A stretch of 20,028 nucleotides of DNA from Planctomycetaceae bacterium UBA2972. GTDB taxonomy: Bacteria; Planctomycetota; Planctomycetia; Pirellulales; Pirellulaceae. Shown here piece by piece: positions 7,783-14,788 of the stretch (position 1 is its first letter; each line of letters begins with the position of its first letter). The notes below the pieces were generated by a model. It was not told the origin of the DNA, did not search any database, and saw only the letters and a list, made by a program, of their open reading frames with translations. The stretch is taken from contig DEAW01000012.1 of assembly GCA_002348315.1 (NCBI GenBank), positions 1-20,028 of the forward strand, given 5' to 3'. The translations under genes and the position numbers were made by a program.

Positions 7783-8766
7783 TTATGACCTGGCAACAGC
7801 AGGCTGAGTCTGAAACCAGTTCCAGGCATCATCAACTGTTGTGCGGCTGTCTGTAATGACGTAACCCAATTCTTCGATGGCTCGCGAGCTATCGTAATAA
7901 TGAAATTGAGCACCCATCTGGATAGCGGCAGAGTTGATATCCAATTCCCGACACCGTAACTTGCTGACACAGTCTCCGACGAATCCCGCGATTTTCATGA
8001 TGACCGGACCCATTCTGCGTTTCGGTGGCTTCGTTCCGGCCACTTCAGCGAACAGGCGCCAGGCATCGAAATAAGGCATCGTCGTTCCACCAAGAATATA
8101 ATTCCGGCCAGCTCGTCCTTTTTCTAATGCAGCAAGGATCCCTGCCGTGACGTCCTTGATATGACATAGCGTCATTCCGCCACTGGGAGCAATCAGAGGC
8201 TGTTTCTTAGTTACTCCCAGTAACATCCTCCCGGAGGAGGGCTTCCAGTCGTAGGGACCTAACATGAATCCCGGATTAACGATTACCGCATCAAGTCCGT
8301 CTGAGATTACTTTTTGAAGTTCCTGTTCAGACTCTGATTTGCTAACAACATACGAGCATTGAATTTTACCCGTCCGCGGAGATTCCTCATTGGCTGGCTG
8401 TTCTTCTGAGCCAATGCCTAATGCATCTACACTGGAGACATACACCATTCGAATTTCATTGGCCAACGCTGCTGTGGCCACGTTGATTGTGCCACCGACG
8501 TTGACTGCTCTTTGACGCTCCAATTGTGACCAGCCAATTTGTACCATGGCTGCCACATGTATCACTGCGTCGACTCCCTCACAAGCGGTGGTGACACTGT
8601 CTGAGTCGCAAATATCACCCTCAACGAATTCGACGTCTAAATCTTCAAAGCAAGGTTGAGGGGCGGTGCTACGAACGAGAACGCGAACCTGATCTCCTCG
8701 TTCGAGCAGTGCTCGCACTACGTTGTTACCGACAAAGCCGGTTCCGCCTGTAACAAGAATGGGCAT
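7783..8766 (-). CDS. NAD-dependent epimerase/dehydratase (extended SDR)
   Basis: 327 residues, cytoplasmic, no signal peptide. Nucleotide-binding motif TGGTGFVG at 6-13, with an acidic GDICD strand near 50-54 binding the adenine, as in extended SDRs. The catalytic part has YVSSVDALG (Ser111/Ser112) and Y139-x3-K143. Residue 165 onward has NPGFMLGP, the typical substrate-domain strand. The overall pattern resembles dihydroflavonol-4-reductase-like and hopanoid-associated (HpnA-like) sugar epimerases; sequence alone does not tell oxidoreductase from epimerase. It is the first gene of a possible two-gene unit with the sialidase, which would suit nucleotide-sugar or glycan metabolism, but that link is inferred from position only. 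The ~250-base region to its right is shared with the divergent DUF5684-like gene. Confidence 0.85.
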   Translation of the reverse strand: MPILVTGGTGFVGNNVVRALLERGDQVRVLVRSTAPQPCFEDLDVEFVEGDICDSDSVTTACEGVDAVIHVAAMVQIGWSQLERQRAVNVGGTINVATAALANEIRMVYVSSVDALGIGSEEQPANEESPRTGKIQCSYVVSKSESEQELQKVISDGLDAVIVNPGFMLGPYDWKPSSGRMLLGVTKKQPLIAPSGGMTLCHIKDVTAGILAALEKGRAGRNYILGGTTMPYFDAWRLFAEVAGTKPPKRRMGPVIMKIAGFVGDCVSKLRCRELDINSAAIQMGAQFHYYDSSRAIEELGYVITDSRTTVDDAWNWFQTQPAVARS

Positions 8767-9005
8767 TGAAAAACCTAAGACAATTTGTGCTTTTCTAAGT
8801 GAATACGACAGATTGGGGATAATTCACTGTACCAGCGAATGAGTAGTTCGTCTTTACGCTAAGAAGTAGAAAGGCGATTAATAGAGACTCTCCTGTCAAA
8901 CTAGGGAAACTATTCGGGAAAAAGTTGAAATTCTGCGCCTATCTAATCTAGAAAATTCATCAGTTAGGTATAGGTATTTCCCTTTTTAGTTTTTTTATGC
9001 CACTC

Positions 9006-9027
9006 AAGGAGTCTTCAAATGACTTAA
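9006..9027 (+). promoter_or_regulatory. Perfect ribosome-binding site followed by an ATG-ACT-TAA start-stop
   Basis: AAGGAG at 9006-9011 sits seven bases before the ATG at 9019, the ideal arrangement, yet the frame reads ATG ACT TAA. The next codons GAA GAA TTG GTT are in the same frame as the DUF5684-like gene, which can then begin only at TTG 9034. Either this is the true start of that gene damaged by a nonsense change at codon 3, or a minimal start-stop leader from which ribosomes reinitiate at the TTG seven bases beyond the TAA. Confidence 0.6.
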
Positions 9028-9033
9028 GAAGAA

Positions 9034-9411
9034 TTGGTTACAGGCGGTTTGCTTGCAGGACTCGGAGCAATGCTATTTTTCTATATTGCCTTGCTCGTGC
9101 TAATTGTCATTGCGCAGATTAAGATTTTCACAAAAGCCGGAAAGCCCGGGATCGCCGCAATTGTTCCAATCTGGAATCTTGTTGTACTTTGTGAAATCTG
9201 TGGCAAATCACCAGTCTGGGTAGTTTTGTTATGCATTCCAATTGTCAATTTCATCTGTATATTAATCCTGCTTAACGATCTATCCACTGTATCTGGTAAG
9301 GGTAGCGGATTTACACTCGGGTTGATCTTCCTTGGTCCCATTTTCTTTTTGATTCTCGGATTTGGATCTGCTCAGTACATTGGCCCTCCAGCGGCACCAA
9401 CTGCTGCTTAA
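9034..9411 (+). CDS. DUF5684-like small integral membrane protein, start probably damaged
   Basis: 125 residues from TTG 9034; the natural start was probably ATG 9019, which would add M-T-stop-E-E. Hydrophobic segments lie near residues 5-26 (GLLAGLGAMLFFYIALLVLI), 38-52, 59-79 and 90-109, giving about four membrane spans. The first two are separated by a short basic loop (KIFTKAGKPG). The order 'KAGKPGIAAIVPIWNLVVL', 'PIVNFICILILLNDL', 'GKGSGFTLGLIFL' and 'ILGFGSAQYIGP' matches my memory of DUF5684 membrane proteins. Members of this family have no defined enzymatic role. The gene stands alone and ends in a strong terminator. A product made from TTG would keep every membrane segment, so it may still be functional. 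Confidence 0.7.
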   Translation: MVTGGLLAGLGAMLFFYIALLVLIVIAQIKIFTKAGKPGIAAIVPIWNLVVLCEICGKSPVWVVLLCIPIVNFICILILLNDLSTVSGKGSGFTLGLIFLGPIFFLILGFGSAQYIGPPAAPTAA

Positions 9412-9437
9412 TGCGATAATAATTATTTCAAACACCA

Positions 9438-9472
9438 CGGCGTTGAGGATCATATTTCTCAACGCCGTTTTT
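9438..9472 (+). terminator. Rho-independent terminator
   Basis: A perfect ten-base stem, CGGCGTTGAG (9438-9447) and CTCAACGCCG (9458-9467), closes a ten-base loop and is followed by TTTTT. It lies 27 bases after the stop of the DUF5684-like gene and would isolate it from the sulfatase cluster. Confidence 0.9.
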
Positions 9473-9552
9473 CGTTAGTGCCCGATGTTCCTCGACAGCG
9501 TTATAATCAACGAACCGATCAAGTCGTAGCTGTCCCTTAGAAGGAATATCTC

Positions 9553-10878
9553 ATGAGAATTGGCTCATTCGTACTCACGCTGATAATCTGCTGCCTGTCC
9601 CACTCAACTATCTCTGCAGCTGAGCTTCCAAACATCATTTACATCATGGTGGATGATCTCGGCTATGGGGACCTTGGATGCTATGGTCAAAAGACGATTC
9701 AAACTCCACATATCGACCGCTTAGCTCAGGAGGGAATGCGGTTTACGGATCACTATGCCGGCCACACTGTTTGTAGGCCGTCTCGTTTAGTGCTACTCAC
9801 CGGTAAACACAGCGGCAATACTCCGATCCACGGTAACACCCAATATCATTTTCCAGCGGGCACTGAAACTGTCACCACATTATTAAAAGATGCCGGCTAT
9901 GTAACCGGCGGGGTTGGTAAATGGGCACTAGGCACTCCCGGCAGTGAAGGAGTCCCGTCGAGACAGGGATTTGATTATTGGTTCGGTTATTTGGATCAGG
10001 GTCGGGCACACAATTTCTATCCTGCCTACCTTTGGGAAAACGAGGAGCAATACATCCTTTCAGGTAACGTTGAAGGGCCAAAGCGAAATGTCTCGACTCA
10101 ACGCGTCACCTATTCTCACGACGTCATGCACACGAAGGCCATGAATTTCATTCGGGAGAATGCGCGAAATCCATTTTTCCTTCAGGCCCACTACACGATT
10201 CCTCACACCAACAATGAAGGAGGTCGAGCGACAGGCAATGGCCAGGAGGTTCCGGACCACGGACAATATGCCGGGAAGGACTGGCCTGAACCGGAAAAGG
10301 GATTTGCGGCCATGATTTCGCGTCTCGACCGTGACATCGGCGCCATGATGAAACTCTTAAAGGAACTCAAGCTCGACAAGATCACACTGGTTATCTTCAC
10401 ATCGGACAATGGCCCTCATCAGGAAGGTGGTCACAAAATGGAGTTCTTTAATTCCAATGGCGACCTTAGGGGATATAAACGTGATCTCTACGATGGAGGT
10501 ATTCGAGTGCCCATGATTGCTCGCTGGCCGGGTGTCATCAAGCCGGGTTCCGAGTCGAACCATCCATCTGCCTTTTGGGACTTCCTGCCGACTGCGTGTG
10601 AAATCGCCAGGATCAAGCCTCCAGTTGATACCGATGGTATTTCTTATCTGCCTACGCTTCAGGGAAAGACGCAGTCGCAGCACGAGTATCTCTTTTGGCG
10701 TGCAGGGCAAAAATTTGCTGTTCGTCAGGGAGACTGGAAGGCTGTGCGGATCAATGATAAGTCCGCGTTGGAACTGTATGATCTCTCCAAAGACATTGGC
10801 GAGCAGGAGGATATTGCTGCGAAACATCCGGAATTGGTTGGTGAATTTGAAGCCATTATTGCCAAACATCGTCAATAA
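9553..10878 (+). CDS. Secreted type I sulfatase (arylsulfatase A-like)
   Basis: 441 residues with a signal peptide (MRIGSFVLTLIICCLSHSTI, then SAAE). Metal ligands Asp34-Asp35 sit in IMVDDLGYGD. The activation signature is C74-R-P-S-R78 followed by LVLLTGKH; Cys74 would be converted to formylglycine by a maturation enzyme that is not encoded in the window. Further expected active-site residues are Lys123 (GVGKW), His213 or His218, Asp285-Asn286 (TSDNGPH) and Lys309 (GYKRDLYDGG). The length is typical of secreted polysaccharide or arylsulfatases that hydrolyse sulfate esters in the periplasm. AAGGAA lies six bases before the ATG. It heads a cluster with the membrane protein at 10933, the WD40 protein at 12056 and the SRPBCC protein at 13435. 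Confidence 0.92.
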   Translation: MRIGSFVLTLIICCLSHSTISAAELPNIIYIMVDDLGYGDLGCYGQKTIQTPHIDRLAQEGMRFTDHYAGHTVCRPSRLVLLTGKHSGNTPIHGNTQYHFPAGTETVTTLLKDAGYVTGGVGKWALGTPGSEGVPSRQGFDYWFGYLDQGRAHNFYPAYLWENEEQYILSGNVEGPKRNVSTQRVTYSHDVMHTKAMNFIRENARNPFFLQAHYTIPHTNNEGGRATGNGQEVPDHGQYAGKDWPEPEKGFAAMISRLDRDIGAMMKLLKELKLDKITLVIFTSDNGPHQEGGHKMEFFNSNGDLRGYKRDLYDGGIRVPMIARWPGVIKPGSESNHPSAFWDFLPTACEIARIKPPVDTDGISYLPTLQGKTQSQHEYLFWRAGQKFAVRQGDWKAVRINDKSALELYDLSKDIGEQEDIAAKHPELVGEFEAIIAKHRQ

Positions 10879-10932
10879 TTGATTGAGCACACTGTCGAGT
10901 CCTTCGTGAACTAATTCTCACAAGTCAGCATC

Positions 10933-12054
10933 GTGAAATCAGCTACATTTCAGCCCGGGTATATCTTAGACCGTCGCGGAGACGCAATTTGGTTTCTGGG
11001 ATTGCCCTACATCGCCGTCCTGTTTGCCATTAGTAGTCAAATGTGGTTACCTGCGGTAGCGTTGGCGTCGATCAGTCTATGGATTACGATCCCCCACCAC
11101 TTTGCAACCTGGCTACGAACCTACGGATTCAAAGAAGATCTTTCACGCTGGACTGAGCGGCTGATTATCGGACCGATTATCCTCTTCACGTTGACAATTC
11201 TCGGAGCCATCTATGTACCGCTAACTTTCTTCATAGTGAATATCCTCTGGGATCACCAACACAGCATCATGCAGCAGCATGGATTTAGTCGCATTTACGA
11301 CTTCAAATCCGGCACGGGGACTCGCCGTAGTGGCAAATTCGATCTGGCATTTCATTGGGTCTTTTTCGGCAACATGCTGATCACCTCCCCTCTATTCAGT
11401 ACGATCTGGTTGGCTCAGCTTGCAGCTATGGGGCTGTTATTAAGTACGGAAACTGTACAGCTAATTCATACTTGTAGCTGGGCCATCACTTTGAGTTATG
11501 GTGTGGTTTATCTGTTCCAGTTAATCCGGGGCATCCGGCAGGGGCAAAAGATTAATCCAGTGAAATACCTGTTCATTGGCTCGAGCTATTTCCTGTGGTA
11601 CTTCTGCGCCTGGCATGCCTCCTCCGTCTTAGTTTGGGGTATCGCACATCGCATCATGCATGGGATGCAATACATCGTGATTGTTTATTGGTACCTGCGC
11701 AGGAAGGCCGAGTCCGAGGCGAAGTCGGAGATTCCAACCGAAGGCCTGGGCTTCAAAATAGTACGTTACATGGTGGCTTCAAAACGCGTTTGGATCTTTG
11801 TTGCGATCAGTGTAATTTATGCCGCTTTATTCCAAATAGTGCTCCTCGAGCCGCTCGAAATCTTCGGTTTTGGAGTATTTCGAATTTCGGAAGTCGACAG
11901 GACGATTGAGTCACTCAAAGCGATTGGAATGACCGATGCGATGTGGCAGGGCGTCTACGCCGAAATCCTGGTTGCCGGATTTGGAATGACACACTTTTAT
12001 TTCGATTCCTTCATCTGGAAGGTACGAGATAAGAAAGTCCAGAAGGGACTATAG
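10933..12054 (+). CDS. Histidine-rich polytopic membrane protein of unknown function
   Basis: 373 residues from GTG 10933, with no alternative ATG nearby. I count roughly eight hydrophobic segments (near 18-35, 38-54, 78-104, 138-158, 160-178, 183-198, 211-253, 285-306). Histidines cluster at or within the membrane segments: PHHFATW (55-56), WDHQHSIMQQHG (108, 110, 116), His141, AWH (228), HRIMHG (239, 243) and THFYFD (354). HxxxH and HxH spacing with nearby Asp107 resembles metal-binding patterns of membrane di-iron oxygenases and desaturases or Brp/Blh-like proteins, but I do not see a complete signature of any named family. I recall uncharacterised planctomycete homologues with the same 'DHQHSIMQQHGF.RIYD' block. 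It is 54 bases after the sulfatase and one base before the WD40 gene. The function is not assigned. Confidence 0.8.
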   Translation: MKSATFQPGYILDRRGDAIWFLGLPYIAVLFAISSQMWLPAVALASISLWITIPHHFATWLRTYGFKEDLSRWTERLIIGPIILFTLTILGAIYVPLTFFIVNILWDHQHSIMQQHGFSRIYDFKSGTGTRRSGKFDLAFHWVFFGNMLITSPLFSTIWLAQLAAMGLLLSTETVQLIHTCSWAITLSYGVVYLFQLIRGIRQGQKINPVKYLFIGSSYFLWYFCAWHASSVLVWGIAHRIMHGMQYIVIVYWYLRRKAESEAKSEIPTEGLGFKIVRYMVASKRVWIFVAISVIYAALFQIVLLEPLEIFGFGVFRISEVDRTIESLKAIGMTDAMWQGVYAEILVAGFGMTHFYFDSFIWKVRDKKVQKGL

Positions 12055-12055
12055 C

Positions 12056-13417
12056 GTGATCGAGGTATTACAAAAGTACCGCATCCTGTGTATCGTGACG
12101 CTGGCATTTGTTGGCGGGGCTTCCTACGAGCTTAGTTACGTCGAATCAACGTCTGACTTTGTAGCTGGCATTGCTGCTCCAAACCCGGCAGCCGACGTTT
12201 TACTCGAACTCTACCCCCAACGTCTCTCCTCCAAATGTCTGGAAGCCGATCGAGCACTGTATTTGAAATACGATCTGCAAACAGCTAAGCAGAATTTGGA
12301 AGAAGCACTAACAAACAATTTCAAAGACGATCCGAGCTACTTCTATAACTATGCCACAATCCTGATGTTATTAGGCGAACCTGCGGAGGTAGTGGACGAA
12401 GCAGTACGGCAATGGCGACGAAACGGCATTCCAGTTCAGGATGAATATGATCCACGCATTATTTACAAAGGGGTGACCTTTCCACTGCCGCTGGAAGAAG
12501 GAGCGACTCAACTCTTAACCAAATCGCTCGATGGACGCCGTATTGCCATGGCTCCGGAAATGGCTGTGGAAACTCCAGCGAAGTTTGCCCGAGTCAATCA
12601 CTTATTTGCAACGACCTCTGCCAACAGGACCAGCGATGTTGCGGCCCCTTCACGTTTCACCGCATTGAATCTATCGCATGACGGTTCCCATTTAATTTCT
12701 GCCAACGAAGGTGGTGCCATCACAATTATCGATTTGGATAAACAGGAGTTTTTATACAGACTCAAAAACGCAACGGGGGATGTGTTTGCGGCAGCTACGA
12801 TTCCCTCATTGAACCTGGCATTGACGGGTGATCGCAGTGGAAATCTGAAACTCTGGAATCTGGAGTCCGGCCAAATGGCAGCCGTAATACAAGCCGCTGA
12901 TCGTACGCTCTCGTCCATCGCCGTTTCAACAGACAACTCAATGCTGGCCACAGGAGACTGGGACGGAAATATCAAGGTTTGGAAGATTTCATCCGCGGAG
13001 GGAGCATCGAACGTCCATCTTCACAAGACGGTAACGGCGGCACATCAGGGAGTCATTACTAATCTGGTATTTGGTCCTAACGACCAAACACTCGCCAGTG
13101 CCAGTCGCGATCACACTGCCACGATTTGGAAGATCGGCACAGAAATATCTAAATCAACAACGGTACGGCACCTCGCTCCTGTTTACGGGCTGGACATCTC
13201 GCCGGATGGGCAACTACTGGCAACGTCCAGCGTAGACCAAAAGATCAAAGTCTGGACCGTTGAAACTGGCGAGCAGCGAAATCAGTTCGTAGTTCATAGG
13301 ACACTCGAAGGTAAACAAATTTCTATACCCGTCTATTCAGTGCTATTCTCTGTTGATTCCAAGGAAGTTATTACCGTCAGCGACCAACAGGAACTGACTA
13401 GATTCCGATACCAATAA
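12056..13417 (+). CDS. Membrane-anchored TPR/WD40-repeat protein
   Basis: 453 residues from GTG 12056, one base after the previous stop. Residues 8-24 (YRILCIVTLAFVGGASY) form a signal anchor. Residues ~60-125 are helical with TPR-like spacing (LQTAKQNLEEAL, YFYNYATILMLLGEPAEVVD). Residues ~198-453 carry about six WD40 repeats, the clearest being LTGDRSGNLKLWNL (257), LATGDWDGNIKVWKI (297), LASASRDHTATIWKI (346) and LATSSVDQKIKVWTV (388); the first and last are degenerate. Six or seven blades would close a beta-propeller. With an N-terminal anchor the propeller probably sits in the periplasm and acts as a scaffold. It has no catalytic motif. The near-overlap with the membrane protein suggests that the two products work together. 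Confidence 0.85.
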   Translation: MIEVLQKYRILCIVTLAFVGGASYELSYVESTSDFVAGIAAPNPAADVLLELYPQRLSSKCLEADRALYLKYDLQTAKQNLEEALTNNFKDDPSYFYNYATILMLLGEPAEVVDEAVRQWRRNGIPVQDEYDPRIIYKGVTFPLPLEEGATQLLTKSLDGRRIAMAPEMAVETPAKFARVNHLFATTSANRTSDVAAPSRFTALNLSHDGSHLISANEGGAITIIDLDKQEFLYRLKNATGDVFAAATIPSLNLALTGDRSGNLKLWNLESGQMAAVIQAADRTLSSIAVSTDNSMLATGDWDGNIKVWKISSAEGASNVHLHKTVTAAHQGVITNLVFGPNDQTLASASRDHTATIWKIGTEISKSTTVRHLAPVYGLDISPDGQLLATSSVDQKIKVWTVETGEQRNQFVVHRTLEGKQISIPVYSVLFSVDSKEVITVSDQQELTRFRYQ

Positions 13418-13434
13418 TTTCTCCTGAACCCATT

Positions 13435-13881
13435 ATGAAACCACTGGTCGTTACCCAACCAATTGCCGTGCCGATCGAGGACGTCTTTGAAGTGTTAGCA
13501 CACATCGAGGTTACCGCTGAGATCCTCCCTAAGATTACCCGAGCGGAGATCCTTTCGGGGCCGAGTCGAGGTCGGGGAACACGATTCGCGGAAACTCGAA
13601 AAATCGGTAAGCGGGAATTCACAATGGAATTCAAGGTGACCGAATACGATGCTCCTCATTCGGTCCGCCTTGTTTGCGACGATCAAATGGGTTCGGTTTG
13701 GGATTCGGTATACCACCTGGTCGAAGAAGACGGAGTTACCATCGTCACGCTTACCATGCATTGTATTCCCAGCAAGTTTACGATGAAGCTGATGTGGCCG
13801 CTTATGAAGATCCTTGTGAAAGCTGGTATCAAGGATGACTTTAAGCACTTTAAGGAGCATCTCGAATCCGTGGAATTATAG
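13435..13881 (+). CDS. SRPBCC (START/Bet v1-like) domain protein
   Basis: 148 residues, cytoplasmic, no signal peptide. The whole chain fits a single helix-grip domain of the polyketide cyclase/dehydrase-like SRPBCC group: an N-terminal strand then PIEDVFEVLAHIE..., a strand pair GRGTRFAETRKI and FTMEFKVTEYDAPHSVRLVC, a central VWDSVYHLVEEDGVTIVTLT and a long C-terminal helix (MKLMWPLMKILVKAGIKDDF onward). Such domains bind hydrophobic ligands in a pocket; the ligand here is unknown. It is 17 bases after the WD40 gene and is the last gene of the sulfatase-headed cluster. No Shine-Dalgarno is visible, so it may rely on upstream translation. Confidence 0.8.
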   Translation: MKPLVVTQPIAVPIEDVFEVLAHIEVTAEILPKITRAEILSGPSRGRGTRFAETRKIGKREFTMEFKVTEYDAPHSVRLVCDDQMGSVWDSVYHLVEEDGVTIVTLTMHCIPSKFTMKLMWPLMKILVKAGIKDDFKHFKEHLESVEL

Positions 13882-14040
13882 GGATTCGCTGAAAGTGTAT
13901 AAAAACCACTGATCTAAAAAACTGCTCTTGTTGTAAACCAATGTGCCGGATTACATTTCGCTGCTGATGACACGATTGATTACGCCGTTCCAATCGAACC
14001 GTCTCTTGATGTTGATAGATGCCAGACCGTTACCAGCTTC

Positions 14041-14781
14041 ATGATTATATCGCATAAACACAAATTCATTTTCATCCACCTATCCCATACAAGTGGCCGG
14101 AGTCTGACAATGGATTTGTTAGAACATTGTGGCCCGGAAGACATTATTACGCCGACCGGTGATTATGCGGGTCAAAACTGCGACGGCTGGACGCGACATA
14201 TGGCCGCTTACGAGGTGAAGCAGCGAGTTGGAGATGAGATTTGGAATTCTTATTACACGTTTTGTATGGAACGGAATCCCTGGGACAAGGTAACTTCTAA
14301 TTATTGGTACAAGCGGGGATACAAACACAAGGAATCAAGGGCAGCAGAACGAGTTCACTTCATTGAACGAGTGATGCGGAATTGTGTCGGTTACCCCTGG
14401 AGCCTAAAAACCTGGCTACGATATCGATTGCTTAAGAATAAGTTTTCATCGGCCCGACGGCCAAAACTTCCCCGTGGTTCGTATTGGTTTACCGACCTCC
14501 AGGGGAACATCATCGTGGACTCTATTTTGCGATATGAACATCGTGCAGACCACGTACAGCAACTGGCCGATCGCCTGAACCTGACACTGAAGGAAAGTGC
14601 TCAGGAAGGTCGTAAGACCCGGAAAACCAACCGAGATTACACCGCTGAATATGACGACTGGAGTCGCGAGGTGATACAGGATTTTTTCTCTGTGGACCTG
14701 GCGGCGTTGAATTATCAATTTGGTGAATCCGCTCCAACAGATATCGTGGAGTTGCACGGGAAAAATATAAGCCTGTGCTAA
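14041..14781 (+). CDS. Sulfotransferase-family protein with an altered PAPS loop
   Basis: 246 residues. The start reads KFIFIHLSHTSGRSL where sulfotransferase-2-type enzymes have a HIPKTAGTS-like 5'-phosphosulfate loop. The usual Pro-Lys is Ser15-His16 here, so the canonical PAPS-contacting Lys is absent. The rest is classic: GWTRHMAAYEVKQRVGDEIW (residues 49-68), then YYTFCMERNPWDKVTSNYWY (71-90), which holds the 3'-phosphate-binding Arg78 and Ser86. The family transfers sulfate from PAPS to sugar hydroxyls. The His may substitute for Lys, or the protein may have lost or changed activity. No signal peptide is present. It is convergent with a second sulfotransferase, only seven bases between stops. 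No Shine-Dalgarno was seen before the ATG. Confidence 0.8.
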   Translation: MIISHKHKFIFIHLSHTSGRSLTMDLLEHCGPEDIITPTGDYAGQNCDGWTRHMAAYEVKQRVGDEIWNSYYTFCMERNPWDKVTSNYWYKRGYKHKESRAAERVHFIERVMRNCVGYPWSLKTWLRYRLLKNKFSSARRPKLPRGSYWFTDLQGNIIVDSILRYEHRADHVQQLADRLNLTLKESAQEGRKTRKTNRDYTAEYDDWSREVIQDFFSVDLAALNYQFGESAPTDIVELHGKNISLC

Positions 14782-14788
14782 CAACGCC

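Noticed and set aside
7557..7970. 137-codon minus-strand ORF spanning the SDR-sialidase junction
   Set aside because: Out of frame with both genes, overlapping the end of one and the signal peptide of the other; no motifs.
8767..9005. Sigma-70 promoter in the divergent gap (candidate TTGAAA near 8926)
   Set aside because: No -10 box at suitable spacing could be identified, so no promoter is claimed; nothing else was seen in the gap.
3897..9036. Alternative genetic code with TAA or TAG read as Gln
   Set aside because: TAG ends the genes at 543, 12054, 13881 and 17058 and TAA ends many others at natural protein ends, so the standard code is in use.
10357..10890. 177-codon minus-strand ORF opposite the sulfatase
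   Set aside because: It lies entirely over the well-supported sulfatase and its peptide has no family motif; an antisense shadow.
13882..14040. Small gene or regulatory RNA between the SRPBCC and sulfotransferase genes
   Set aside because: The 159-base gap shows no open frame with protein character, no hairpin with T-tract and no match to the repeat family.
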